Source: JBPCRW01 sp050996405 (lineage in GTDB: Bacteria > Acidobacteriota > Blastocatellia > Pyrinomonadales > Pyrinomonadaceae). From it: a stretch of 24,637 bases of DNA. Of this stretch, positions 8,247 through 15,399 are shown piece after piece. Numbering within the stretch: position 1 is the first letter of the stretch; each line of letters begins with the position of its first letter. The DNA lies in the NCBI GenBank assembly GCA_050996405.1, contig JBPCRW010000217.1:1-24637 (forward strand), given 5' to 3'. The notes below the pieces were generated by a model that searched no databases, was not told the DNA's origin, and saw nothing but the letters and a program-made list of their open reading frames with translations. A program made the translations under genes and the position numbers.

Positions 8247-8275
8247 TTGACAGACGCTAGCGGCGTTTTTATTAT
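8247..8275 (+). promoter_or_regulatory. Near-consensus sigma-70 promoter of the HU gene
   Basis: A perfect TTGACA (8247-8252), exactly 17 bases of spacer and TATTAT (8270-8275) stand 50 bases before the HU start codon. This fits strong constitutive expression of an abundant nucleoid protein. AAGGA (8313-8317) provides the ribosome site 7 bases before the ATG. Confidence 0.8.
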
Positions 8276-8324
8276 CACTATACAGCCCGTTAAAAGTTTT
8301 TCTTTCAACATTAAGGACAAAAAT

Positions 8325-8603
8325 ATGATTAAACTTGACATTGTAAATCGCGTAGCGGATAAAACAGGCGTACCGAAACAAAAAGCGGAACAAGTTGTTG
8401 ACTCGTTGTTTGGCGCGATGAAGGACGCTCTGGCAAAAGGCAAGAGAATCGAACTTCGCGGTTTCGGCGTGTTCGTCGTCAAACCCAGAAAGCGCGGCAT
8501 CGGTCGCAACCCGCGCACGGGAACGGAAGGTCCGATTCCGGCAGGCAAGACCATTCGCTTTAAACCAGGCAAAGATTTGCAGGCAAAATCCGTCAAAAAA
8601 TAG
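8325..8603 (+). CDS. hup: HU-family DNA-binding protein
   Basis: HU proteins are small dimeric nucleoid proteins that bend and compact DNA. The 92-residue product shows all family marks: MIKLDIVNRVADKTG at the start, the IELRGFGVF core, and the DNA-contacting arm signature GRNPRTG followed by IPAGKTIRFKPGKDL. The open frame extends upstream to 8220, but the ATG at 8325 is chosen because AAGGA lies 7 bases before it, the HU fold begins there and the length is canonical. IHF-type relatives are similar, but the arm sequence and single-gene context suit HU. Confidence 0.96.
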   Translation: MIKLDIVNRVADKTGVPKQKAEQVVDSLFGAMKDALAKGKRIELRGFGVFVVKPRKRGIGRNPRTGTEGPIPAGKTIRFKPGKDLQAKSVKK

Positions 8604-8611
8604 TTTTTCGA

Positions 8612-8696
8612 GAATCACGAATTACGAAATACGAATTACGAATCAGCATAGTTAGATTTTTTTGAATTCGTAATGGTTAATTCGTAATTCGTAATT
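8612..8696. repeat. Heptamer stem-loop, unit GAATTAC
   Basis: The left arm (8612-8646) is five tandem variants of the 7-mer GAATTAC. The right arm (about 8664-8696) is the inverted version, made of GTAATTC units. The arms can fold into a long hairpin with a roughly 17-base loop. It lies between the HU stop and the start of the site-2 protease, starting 9 bases after the stop, and may terminate or stabilise the HU transcript. Confidence 0.9.
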
Positions 8697-8701
8697 TTTT
8701 C

Positions 8702-9733
8702 GTGTCCGATTTAAACTCGATTTCCAATCAATTATTCGACCGCCGCGAAGCGATACGTCCGACTTTGAAAACGTGGGTCAAGCATTCGGTGCTGCTCGCT
8801 CTGACGCTCTGCACGGCGACGATGGCGGGTGTTCTGCAGCCTTTCGGGTCTATCGAAATTTTCCCGAACGTCAACCCGCAAAGCGCGACGGAAATTTTTC
8901 AGTTTCTGCTGAGGCTGCCATATTTTTATTTAGAACTCATCGCCGGAATAATTCAAAGACTGGCGACGCATCCCGCCGAATTAATTTACGGTTTGAAATT
9001 TTCCGTTTCGTTATTGACGATTTTGACGGCGCACGAAGCCGGACATTACGTCGCCTGTCGTCTCTACGGCGTTGACGCGACTTTGCCATTTTTTATTCCG
9101 ACACCGCCTTTAATCGGACCCGCGGGAACGATGGGCGCGTTTATCAAAATTCTGTCGCCATTGCCGTCGCGCCGCGCCGCTTTCGACATCGGCGTTGCCG
9201 GACCGATTGCCGGATTTCTGATGCTGATTCCGGTCGCAGTTCTGGGGTTTTTGACGATGCACAATCTTTCGCCTCAGCCGCAAGCGGATTTGACGGGCGG
9301 AATCTATTTTTCAGACCCTTTGCTGTTGAAATTTCTCGCGTCGTTTTTCGGGATAAATTTGAGTTTGCCGATTGCGCCGAATCCGTTTTACGCGGCGGCG
9401 TGGGTCGGGCTTTTGGTGACGAGTTTAAATTTGATTCCGTCGGGTCAGCTTGACGGCGGACACGCCGTGTATGCGATTTTCGGCGAGCGAATCCACCGTT
9501 GGCTTGGGAAAATCGCATTTGTCGCAATGGCGACGATTTCGATTCTGGGCTGGTTTCTTTACAACAGTCCGAGCGGTCTGCTGTTCACGATTCTGCTCGG
9601 CGTGATGATGCGTCTCCGGCATCCCGAACCTTATGACGACGCGCCGCTCGATTTCAAACGGTTGATTGTCGCAATCTTGACGCTCTTAATTTTCGCGCTC
9701 TGTTTCGTGCCGTTTCCGATTCAAATCAGATAG
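8702..9733 (+). CDS. Site-2 protease (M50 family), integral membrane
   Basis: This is a 343-residue intramembrane metalloprotease. HEAGH (111-115) supplies two zinc ligands and the catalytic Glu, and GQLDGGH (D251) supplies the third ligand in a later membrane helix. GTMGAFIKI (142-150), after the first motif, is the region that forms the strand near the active site in S2P enzymes. I count about six hydrophobic segments (roughly 28-46, 98-112, 163-186, 230-248, 268-290, 322-340). The layout is most like the EGY/cyanobacterial S2P-like group, without a PDZ domain. Substrates could be anti-sigma factors or membrane proteins, but none is encoded next to it. The start is GTG directly after the heptamer hairpin; no clear Shine-Dalgarno is seen. 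Confidence 0.9.
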   Translation: MSDLNSISNQLFDRREAIRPTLKTWVKHSVLLALTLCTATMAGVLQPFGSIEIFPNVNPQSATEIFQFLLRLPYFYLELIAGIIQRLATHPAELIYGLKFSVSLLTILTAHEAGHYVACRLYGVDATLPFFIPTPPLIGPAGTMGAFIKILSPLPSRRAAFDIGVAGPIAGFLMLIPVAVLGFLTMHNLSPQPQADLTGGIYFSDPLLLKFLASFFGINLSLPIAPNPFYAAAWVGLLVTSLNLIPSGQLDGGHAVYAIFGERIHRWLGKIAFVAMATISILGWFLYNSPSGLLFTILLGVMMRLRHPEPYDDAPLDFKRLIVAILTLLIFALCFVPFPIQIR

Positions 9734-9736
9734 TTT

Positions 9737-9852
9737 TTAGCCACAAAAAATCACAAAAGAACACAAAAAGATTTTGTTATAAATTTTTGTGTTTTTTTGT
9801 GCCTTTTCGCGGCTAACTTTCTTTTGTGTTTTCTGCGCCCTTTTGCGGCTAA
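9737..9852. repeat. Three-arm repeat with TTAGCC ends
   Basis: The left arm (9737-9770) begins TTAGCCAC and continues with CACAAAA-type units. Two successive inverted arms follow, 9784-9816 and 9817-9852, each ending in GCGGCTAA. Either right arm can pair with the single left arm. It separates the convergent site-2 protease and the helical membrane protein, beginning 4 bases after one stop and ending 9 bases before the other. The TTAGCC boundary is shared with the element at 12847-12913. Confidence 0.85.
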
Positions 9853-9860
9853 ATTTATTT

Positions 9861-10934
9861 CTAACTTTCTGAAACTGTCTGAGGAAGTAATCCTTTTAAT
9901 TCTCTGACAATCCGCTGAATTTCCGCATGGTCGTCGAGCGCAATCATAAAAAAATCGTAACCCGTCTTGAAGCAAATCAAGCCGTTTCCAAAGAGCCACA
10001 CTCCTTCGAGAAGCGGATTGCCGCGCAGAATCCAGTCAATGGGCGCGCCCGTAATCGTTTTCGGACTAAAGATATTCGCCCACAGCATCGCGCCCGCGCC
10101 GATTGAGAACGCTCCTAAAAGCGGCGCGCCGACGTATTTTACGATGTCGCGTTCAAATTTCACGCGCTTCGTTTCGGCTTCGGATAAATCGCCTTTTTTT
10201 ACTAATTCTTCCTGCTCTTTTAAATAATCATTAAATTTTTCGCCGACTGTTTTGACCGAACACATTGGCAGAGCCGAATTAAAAAACCAGTTGGAACTCA
10301 AAAAAGTAAAGCCCGCGCCTAACCCCGCCCCGACGACGACCGACGCGCCCGTCGCGGCGGCTTGCAGAGGACTTTCGGAAATCCAATCGGTTGTTTTCTG
10401 AAAGGTTTTATAGGCTGAATCAAAGGTGCGCGTCCAGATTGCGCCGAAATTAAAAATTCCGGCGGCGGCTTTACTCGTTTTCTTAAATGAAGCCGATGCG
10501 TCTTCAAAAACTTCCGAAGCCTTGCTTCCTGCGACATTCAAAACTTCGCCTGCTTTTTTGCCGACTTCCTTAATAATTTTTTCGGCTTCGACTGCCGACA
10601 TCCCAAGCGTATCGACAGCTTTTCCGCCCGCCTCTCCCGCCGCGCTGCGAAGCGGTTCACTTGCGCTCCAAGCCCTTTTCGCGGTTGTCTCGGCGGTTTT
10701 TGCAGTGTCTTCGGCAACGCGCGCGGCTTGTCTGCCGACTTCTGTCTTTTCGGCTTCGGTTTTGATTTTCTGCGCGCCGTCTTTCAGAGTTTCCGCGCTC
10801 TTTTGCGCCGCGTCCGCGAAAATTTTCGCGCTTTCTTCGAGTTTGTCCTTGATGCCTAACTGTCTGTCAACTTCCTCAAATTTTTCCTTTGCCGCGCGCT
10901 GCCATTCTTCAAATTTTTCTTTGTAATCAGCCAT
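9861..10934 (-). CDS. Amphipathic-helix plus membrane protein, unknown function
   Basis: I do not recognise a named family. The 357-residue product has a long N-terminal region (about 1-165) rich in Ala, Lys, Glu and Thr without Pro. Its regular helical periodicity looks like apolipoprotein, LEA or phasin-type amphipathic helices. After it come Gly-rich hydrophobic segments (about 205-230, 270-290 and 310-335), separated by a charged helical linker. The order suggests a membrane-inserted C-terminal half with a long helical arm that could lie on a membrane or bundle with itself. Start ATG 10934 is preceded by AAGGA with 8 bases spacing; the open frame reaches 11051, but the extra residues look non-coding. 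It is convergent with the site-2 protease and divergent from yacG. Confidence 0.78.
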   Translation of the reverse strand: MADYKEKFEEWQRAAKEKFEEVDRQLGIKDKLEESAKIFADAAQKSAETLKDGAQKIKTEAEKTEVGRQAARVAEDTAKTAETTAKRAWSASEPLRSAAGEAGGKAVDTLGMSAVEAEKIIKEVGKKAGEVLNVAGSKASEVFEDASASFKKTSKAAAGIFNFGAIWTRTFDSAYKTFQKTTDWISESPLQAAATGASVVVGAGLGAGFTFLSSNWFFNSALPMCSVKTVGEKFNDYLKEQEELVKKGDLSEAETKRVKFERDIVKYVGAPLLGAFSIGAGAMLWANIFSPKTITGAPIDWILRGNPLLEGVWLFGNGLICFKTGYDFFMIALDDHAEIQRIVRELKGLLPQTVSES

Positions 10935-11030
10935 TGTTTTTTCCTTTATAAATTGTTCGCCATTAAATACGATTTTCCGGCATCTTTGGTTCATTTTACA
11001 TCTTTCGCACCCGTTTATCCATCCTTTTCC

Positions 11031-11059
11031 TTGAAACGAAACTCTCGGCAAGCTACTAT
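11031..11059 (+). promoter_or_regulatory. Candidate promoter for the yacG operon
   Basis: TTGAAA (11031-11036), 17 bases, and TACTAT (11054-11059) predict a start about 37 bases before the yacG ATG. It lies in the divergent gap 10935-11102, which otherwise shows only the AAGGA of the minus-strand gene and a loosely periodic AT-rich stretch (about 11063-11090). Confidence 0.5.
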
Positions 11060-11102
11060 TTAATGTTGCATTTTACGTTTTGAATTTTGCGTCTGATTTA
11101 TT

Positions 11103-11309
11103 ATGCCTTTGGTAAAATGTCCGACTTGCGGAAAAAAAACTGAATACGGCGGCAACGAATTTCGCCCGTTTTGCTCCGAACGCTGCAAGCTGCTGGATTT
11201 CGGCGCGTGGGCTGACGAAGAATTTGCCTTGCCGGATGAAACGTCGTCGCTGACGGAAGAAGATTTGCAAAAAATCGAAAACGAGTTAAATAAAAAGGAG
11301 CGGGAATAA
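11103..11309 (+). CDS. yacG: DNA gyrase inhibitor YacG, zinc-binding
   Basis: YacG is a small zinc protein that in E. coli binds GyrB and inhibits DNA gyrase. The 68-residue product has the family ligands C6 and C9 (CPTCGK) and C24 and C28 (FCSERCK), followed by LLDFGAWADEEF, the characteristic stretch after the zinc site, and an acidic-charged tail. Length and motif order are canonical. Its stop overlaps the ATG of the next gene by one base (TAATG), so the two are translationally coupled. Confidence 0.93.
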   Translation: MPLVKCPTCGKKTEYGGNEFRPFCSERCKLLDFGAWADEEFALPDETSSLTEEDLQKIENELNKKERE

Positions 11310-11578
11310 TGTTTTTGTTTGATGTCGCGGTAGTATTCGGCGGCTCGACCGTCGGAATTTTAATCGGCGCGGCGTTTCTCTTTATCGCCTTAGCAAGCGG
11401 CGCGTTCGCTTTCGTGATGCTTCGCAAAACCGTCAGAATAGCGATTCGGATGTTTGTCGTCGCGGCGATTTTGCTGATTGCAGTCGTCGGCAGCCTCGCA
11501 CTTTATCTTTTTTTAAAGCCCGCGCCGAAATACGACAAACCGCTTTTGCCGCATCCGTCCCCTAATTCCGTTCGTTAA
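11309..11578 (+). CDS. Small two-TM membrane protein, unknown
   Basis: This 89-residue protein has two hydrophobic helices (about 3-36 and 43-68) joined by a short basic stretch (LRKTVRIAIR), with a Pro-rich, basic C-terminal tail. I do not recognise a family. The one-base overlap with yacG and the immediate juxtaposition with the transporter gene argue that it is a real operon member. It might be an accessory subunit of the transporter, but only position suggests this. Confidence 0.7.
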   Translation: MFLFDVAVVFGGSTVGILIGAAFLFIALASGAFAFVMLRKTVRIAIRMFVVAAILLIAVVGSLALYLFLKPAPKYDKPLLPHPSPNSVR

Positions 11579-11590
11579 TTGTCGCCGTCA

Positions 11591-12850
11591 ATGGAAAATC
11601 CAAAACCCGCTCCACAACCCTTTTGGCATCGCTACAAAAATCTGCCGCAAAATGTCTGGTCTTTAAGTCTGGTTAGTCTTTTTAACGATACTTCGAGCGA
11701 AATAATTTATCCGCTTTTGCCGACGTTTCTCGCGCTCGCGCTCGGCGCGTCGCCGTTTGCCATCGGCGCAATCGAAGGCGTAGCGGAAACAACCGCGAGT
11801 TTATTAAAACTTTTTTCCGGTTATCGGAGCGACCGCTTTGAACGCCGGAAACTGCCGGTTTTTTTCGGCTATGCGCTGGCAAGCGTGACGCGCCCGCTGC
11901 TTTCTTTTGTGACAGGCTGGCAGCAGGTTTTGTTTGTCCGTCTGGCTGACCGCGTCGGCAAAGGAATTCGCGGCGCGCCGCGCGATGCGCTTTTAGCGGC
12001 GGAAGTTCCGGTCGAAAAACGGGGATTAGCCTTTGGATTTAATCGAGCCGCCGACCATCTCGGCGCGGTTTTTGGTCCCGTTATCGCATTTGTTCTGCTT
12101 TCGTTTTACGCCGCGAACCCGCAAAATCCGTCGTCCGAAGAATACAAAAAGGTTTTTCTGTTCGCGTCAATTCCTGTCGTCTTAGGACTTTTTGTCATCG
12201 CTTTTTTTGTCAAAGAAGAAAAAAATCCGCTGCCCATCGCAAATAAAATCAAGTTTTCGCTCAAAGAATTTGACGGCAATTTCAGACGATTTCTGGTGGT
12301 CGTCGCGCTCTTCACGCTGTCGAATTCATCGGACGCTTTTTTGCTTTTGCGCGCGCGCGAAGCCGGAATCGCCGTCGAGCTTTTACCGATTTTGTGGATG
12401 GTTCTGCATCTCAGCAAATTTACAAGCTCGATTATCGGCGGCAGTTTATCGGACAAATTCGGACGCAAAAAACTGATTTTTTCCGGCTGGGTTTTATACG
12501 CGCTGGTTTATGCCGCGTTCGCGTTTATCAATACGCCCGCGCAGGCTTGGATTTTGTTTATCATTTACGGCGTTTATTTCGGCTTGACCGAAGGCACGGA
12601 AAAAGCTCTGGTGGCGGATTTAGTTCCGGCGGGAAAACGCGGCACGGCGTTCGGGCTTTATAACTTGGCTTTCGGCGTGACGGTTTTCCCCGCGTCGCTT
12701 CTGCTCGGCGGTATTTGGAGCGCATTTAGCGTCGAGAACGGATATAGCAAAGGAGTCGGCGCAGAAATAGCTTTTCTGTTCAGCGCGTTTTTATCAATCT
12801 GCGCCGCGCTCGCTCTGCTAACAATTAAAACTCACGTCAAAGAAAATTAG
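11591..12850 (+). CDS. Major facilitator superfamily transporter
   Basis: This is a 419-residue MFS permease with about 12 hydrophobic helices. The loop 2-3 signature is GYRSDRFERRK (77-87), and the matching motif in the second half is GGSLSDKFGRKK. A further conserved stretch, DRVGKGIRGAPRDAL (120-134), marks a subgroup of uncharacterised bacterial MFS proteins often annotated as drug or sugar efflux. The substrate cannot be told. I chose ATG 11591; an in-frame TTG at 11579 directly abuts the previous stop and would add four residues. Neither has a good ribosome site, so reinitiation from the upstream gene is likely. The stop codon TAG is formed by the TTAG end of the following repeat element. 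Confidence 0.88.
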   Translation: MENPKPAPQPFWHRYKNLPQNVWSLSLVSLFNDTSSEIIYPLLPTFLALALGASPFAIGAIEGVAETTASLLKLFSGYRSDRFERRKLPVFFGYALASVTRPLLSFVTGWQQVLFVRLADRVGKGIRGAPRDALLAAEVPVEKRGLAFGFNRAADHLGAVFGPVIAFVLLSFYAANPQNPSSEEYKKVFLFASIPVVLGLFVIAFFVKEEKNPLPIANKIKFSLKEFDGNFRRFLVVVALFTLSNSSDAFLLLRAREAGIAVELLPILWMVLHLSKFTSSIIGGSLSDKFGRKKLIFSGWVLYALVYAAFAFINTPAQAWILFIIYGVYFGLTEGTEKALVADLVPAGKRGTAFGLYNLAFGVTVFPASLLLGGIWSAFSVENGYSKGVGAEIAFLFSAFLSICAALALLTIKTHVKEN

Positions 12851-12913
12851 CCGCGAATTAGACGAATATCACGAATAAAAATCATTTGTGTAATTCGCAT
12901 AATTCGTGGCTAA
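12847..12913. repeat. Stem-loop repeat with TTAGCC ends, unit CGAATTA
   Basis: The left arm (12847-12878) begins TTAGCCGCGAATTA and has three units of about 8-9 bases containing CGAAT. The right arm (12884-12913) is its inverted copy and ends GTGGCTAA. The loop is short. It supplies the stop codon of the MFS gene (12848-12850) and lies before queF. The outer TTAGCC matches the element at 9737-9852. Confidence 0.88.
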
Positions 12914-12949
12914 TTTCTTTTCAATATTGTAAAATAATCCTTTTGATTT

Positions 12950-13384
12950 ATGAGCAAAGAATTTTCTATGTCAGACGCATTTAATTTAGCACCGGCGAAC
13001 CGGCAAAATCTCGACATTCGCCCGACACCGCGCGGCGAAATGAATCTTTATCCGCTCGATACTTTTCAATATGAATTCGTCGGGCGCGAAATTTGGATTG
13101 AGTTTGAAATGCCCGAATTTACGGCGATTTGCCCGTTTTCCGACTTTCCCGATTTTGCAGTAATCCGTTTGAAATACGTGCCGAACGAACGTTGTATCGA
13201 ACTGAAAAGCCTGAAACTGTATATCAATTCGTTTCGTGAGATAAAAGTTTTTCACGAGCATGTTATCAACATTATTCTCGAAGATTTTGTAACGGCGTGC
13301 AACCCTTTAAAGGTTGAAATTGAAGGCGATTTTCACGTTCGCGGAAACATTAAAACTGTCGTTCGCGCCAGCTACGAAAAATAG
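12950..13384 (+). CDS. queF: NADPH-dependent 7-cyano-7-deazaguanine reductase QueF
   Basis: QueF reduces preQ0 to preQ1 in queuosine synthesis. The 144-residue product is the short, single-domain (unimodular) type. The nucleophile region is FTAICPFSDFPDF, with C61 forming the thioimide and D68 as the conserved acid. The NADPH/substrate motif is ELKSLKLY (84-91), followed by NSFR, and FHEHVIN (101-107) supplies the conserved His/Glu. The usual CPxTxQPD is CPFSDFPD here, a mild variation. ATG 12950 is used; M7 is an alternative start. Its stop TAG (13382-13384) is the first triplet of the following hairpin arm. It is separated from queD by about 8 kb, so the pathway genes are dispersed. Confidence 0.93.
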   Translation: MSKEFSMSDAFNLAPANRQNLDIRPTPRGEMNLYPLDTFQYEFVGREIWIEFEMPEFTAICPFSDFPDFAVIRLKYVPNERCIELKSLKLYINSFREIKVFHEHVINIILEDFVTACNPLKVEIEGDFHVRGNIKTVVRASYEK

Positions 13385-13456
13385 TGGTGAGTGGTGAATG
13401 GTAAGTGGATAGTGAAAATCCAAAACTCACCACTCACCGTTCACCACTCACCACTA
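13382..13456. repeat. Heptamer stem-loop, unit TGGTGAG
   Basis: The left arm (13382-13415) is tandem TGGTGAG-like 7-mers (TGGTGAG, TGGTGAA, TGGTAAG, TGGATAG). The right arm (13427-13456) is the inverted copy; the outer 16 bases pair perfectly. It fills the whole gap between convergent queF and carD. It begins with the queF stop codon and ends one base before the carD stop, so it could terminate both transcripts. Confidence 0.93.
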
Positions 13457-13457
13457 T

Positions 13458-13997
13458 TTACCAGTGCGTAGCGGCGAAAACGAGTTCAACTTTTTCCAAA
13501 TCGTGTTTTTGGCACGCCGCTTCGAGCAGTTCGTCAACCTGTTTTTCAACCTGACAATCTTTTTTTGAACAGGCAGTCGCCAGTTCCGAAACAATCAGAA
13601 ATTTCGCCTTCTCGAACATTTTCTGCTCGCGGAACGAAAGTTTTTTCAAACGCGCGAGAAAGACTAATTTTTTCAAAACTTCCGCCGTTTCAAATGCGTC
13701 GCCCGTCTGAAGTTTTTCGCCGAATTCGCGTGTGCGGATTTTCCAATCCATTTCGGGTTCGTCAAAATCTTTTGCCAGAAATTCCATCAAGCCGCGACAT
13801 TGAACGCCAGTGATAATTGGTCTGATGCCAATGGATTCGGCATTGCCGGTCGGCACATAAATCTCGGAATTATTCGCCAGCACGCGAAGCGAATAAAATT
13901 TCGTTGCGTCTTCTGAAATTTTTCGTTTGCCGATATTTTCAATTTTACAAACGCCGTGATTTGGATATGAAACTTTTTGCCCGATTTTGAAATTCAT
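13458..13997 (-). CDS. carD: CarD/CdnL-family transcription regulator
   Basis: CarD/CdnL proteins bind the RNA polymerase beta subunit and stabilise open promoter complexes, mainly at rRNA and housekeeping promoters. The N-terminal RNAP-interacting domain (about 1-62) begins KIGQKVSYPNHGVCKIENI, the diagnostic motif shared with the Mfd RNAP-interaction domain. The C-terminal half (about 75-179) is helical and basic, as expected for the DNA-contacting domain. The length of 179 residues is normal. Unusually, the C-terminal region contains several cysteines (ATACSKKDC, EAACQK). Start ATG 13997 is preceded by GGAGG, the strongest Shine-Dalgarno in the window. It lies downstream of phoR on the same strand but is separated by a heptamer hairpin, so it may have its own promoter in 13998-14110. 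Confidence 0.92.
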   Translation of the reverse strand: MNFKIGQKVSYPNHGVCKIENIGKRKISEDATKFYSLRVLANNSEIYVPTGNAESIGIRPIITGVQCRGLMEFLAKDFDEPEMDWKIRTREFGEKLQTGDAFETAEVLKKLVFLARLKKLSFREQKMFEKAKFLIVSELATACSKKDCQVEKQVDELLEAACQKHDLEKVELVFAATHW

Positions 13998-14113
13998 TTC
14001 GCACCTCCAAAAGACTTAAAACTCGAAGTTTCGTCTCCAGCGAAAAATCAATAAATTCCGATGTAGAATTTTATTTTACCAAAACGCGACGGGAAAACAC
14101 AGATGGAAATGTT

Positions 14114-14190
14114 GAACGGTGAATTATAAACTATGAACACTGAATAAAATATTTTTCAGTTCAGCGTTTATAGTTCATAATTCATCGTTC
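14114..14190. repeat. Heptamer stem-loop, unit GAACxxT/GAATTAT
   Basis: The left arm (about 14114-14147) consists of 7-mers GAACGGT, GAATTAT, AAACTAT and GAACACT. The right arm (about 14153-14190) is the inverted copy with only a few mismatches. It lies between phoR and carD (both minus strand). The right arm reaches into phoR and encodes its last residues and stop codon. Confidence 0.9.
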
Positions 14191-15262
14191 TTTCACGCGG
14201 AAGTTCGACGGTAAAAGCCGAGCCTTTGCCGTTTACTGAAGCGACGGAAATTTCGCCGCCGTGCAGCCGCGCCAGATGTTTGGCGATCGACAAACCCAAG
14301 CCCGTGCCGCCGATTTCGCGTGAGCGGGCGCGGTCTGTGCGGTAAAAACGCTCGAAAATTTTTTGCAGATGTTCGGCGGAAATTCCCTCGCCCGTATCTC
14401 TGACGTGAATAAAATCGTGGTCGTCTCGGCGTTCTAATTCGACGGTCACAATTCCCTGTTCGCGGTTAAATTTAACGGCGTTGTCAACCAGACTCGTCAA
14501 AATCTGTTCCGCTCGAATAACGTCCGCGAAAATCGAAGCGTCTTTCGGAATCCGGCTTTCGAGTTTTATTTTGCGGGCTTCGGCTTTACCGGAAACGTTG
14601 GTGAAAACTTCTTCGACCAGAGACGATAAATTTATCCATTTCGGTTCGATGTGAATTTTTCCGGCTTCGATTGAAGAAAGTTCGAGAATGTCGTCAATCA
14701 AATGGCGCATCCGCTGCGCGTTTTTGCGAATTACGCCTAAAAAACGACGATTATTTTCCTCATCTTCAATCGCGCCGTCTTCTAGAGTTTCGACGAAAGC
14801 GAGAATCGAAGTCAGAGGCGTGCGAAGTTCGTGCGAGACGTTTGACAAGAATTCCTGCCGCATCGTTTCAAGCCGCTCGATTTGCGTTAAATCATAAAAA
14901 ATCCCGACCGCGCTTTTATTTTTATCGAGTTCGACCGGCGCGATTCGCGCGTTAAAAATGCGTTTTTCATTGGTCGAAAACTCGAATCTGATTTCGACGG
15001 TCGCGCCCGTTTCTAAAACTTTGCGAAAGGCTTCGTGAACGGAAAGGTCGCGGATAACTTCGCTCAAACGTTTATTTTCGAGCGCGCCGTTGCCGCGCGC
15101 AAAAGCATTATATGCCGCCGCGTTGGAAGCCGTAATCCGCATATCGTCGCCGACGATTATCACGCCTTCGCGCATCGTCTTTAAAACATCCGGCAAAATC
15201 GGATTTGAAGATTTCGGCGACTCGGAAAAATTTTTCAACCATTCGCTTAAAAATTTTTTCAC
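14168..15262 (-). CDS. phoR: PhoR-like sensor histidine kinase without membrane segments
   Basis: This histidine kinase is the partner of the adjacent PhoB-like regulator. From the GTG at 15262 it has 364 residues: a PAS-like domain (about 20-125; MREGVIIVGDDMRITASNAAA), an HisKA domain with FLSNVSHELRTPL (phospho-acceptor H144), and an HATPase domain with N box DNAVKFNRE, G1 DTGEGIS, F box FERFYR and G2 GTGLGLSI. The sequence is PhoR-like, but there is no transmembrane or HAMP region. The open frame extends to a TTG at 15358, but that part lies in a hairpin repeat and looks non-coding, so I start at 15262; other starts are possible. The last residues, MNYEL, are encoded by the downstream repeat. 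Confidence 0.88.
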   Translation of the reverse strand: MKKFLSEWLKNFSESPKSSNPILPDVLKTMREGVIIVGDDMRITASNAAAYNAFARGNGALENKRLSEVIRDLSVHEAFRKVLETGATVEIRFEFSTNEKRIFNARIAPVELDKNKSAVGIFYDLTQIERLETMRQEFLSNVSHELRTPLTSILAFVETLEDGAIEDEENNRRFLGVIRKNAQRMRHLIDDILELSSIEAGKIHIEPKWINLSSLVEEVFTNVSGKAEARKIKLESRIPKDASIFADVIRAEQILTSLVDNAVKFNREQGIVTVELERRDDHDFIHVRDTGEGISAEHLQKIFERFYRTDRARSREIGGTGLGLSIAKHLARLHGGEISVASVNGKGSAFTVELPRERTMNYEL

Positions 15263-15287
15263 AATAAATTTAACGCCAAAATATAAA

Positions 15288-15395
15288 GGAAAATAGGACG
15301 CGGATAAATACGGGTTCGATAGATTCTCGCGGATAAATTTTAAATAGACTTGCGACAATCTGCCGCGAATCCGTGTTTATCCGCGTCCTATTCCC
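15288..15395. repeat. Stem-loop repeat, unit containing CGCGGAT
   Basis: The left arm (15288-15330) starts AATAGGACGCGGATAAA. The right arm (about 15355-15395) is its inverted copy, and the outer 18 bases pair almost perfectly. Units are less regular than 7 bases. It occupies the gap between phoB and phoR and may limit read-through or shield the phoB mRNA end. Confidence 0.88.
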
Positions 15396-15399
15396 AAAA

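Noticed and set aside
8220..8324. 35-residue extension of HU
   Set aside because: It covers the TTGACA/TATTAT promoter, and HU proteins start at the MIKLDIV-type motif.
10935..11051. N-terminal extension of the helical membrane protein
   Set aside because: The ATG at 10934 has a good AAGGA at proper spacing; the upstream residues include Cys and Trp unlike the rest and overlap the promoter gap.
15263..15358. N-terminal extension of PhoR to a TTG at 15358
   Set aside because: The added residues are encoded by the hairpin repeat between phoB and phoR, have no domain character, and the start would lie inside the right arm.
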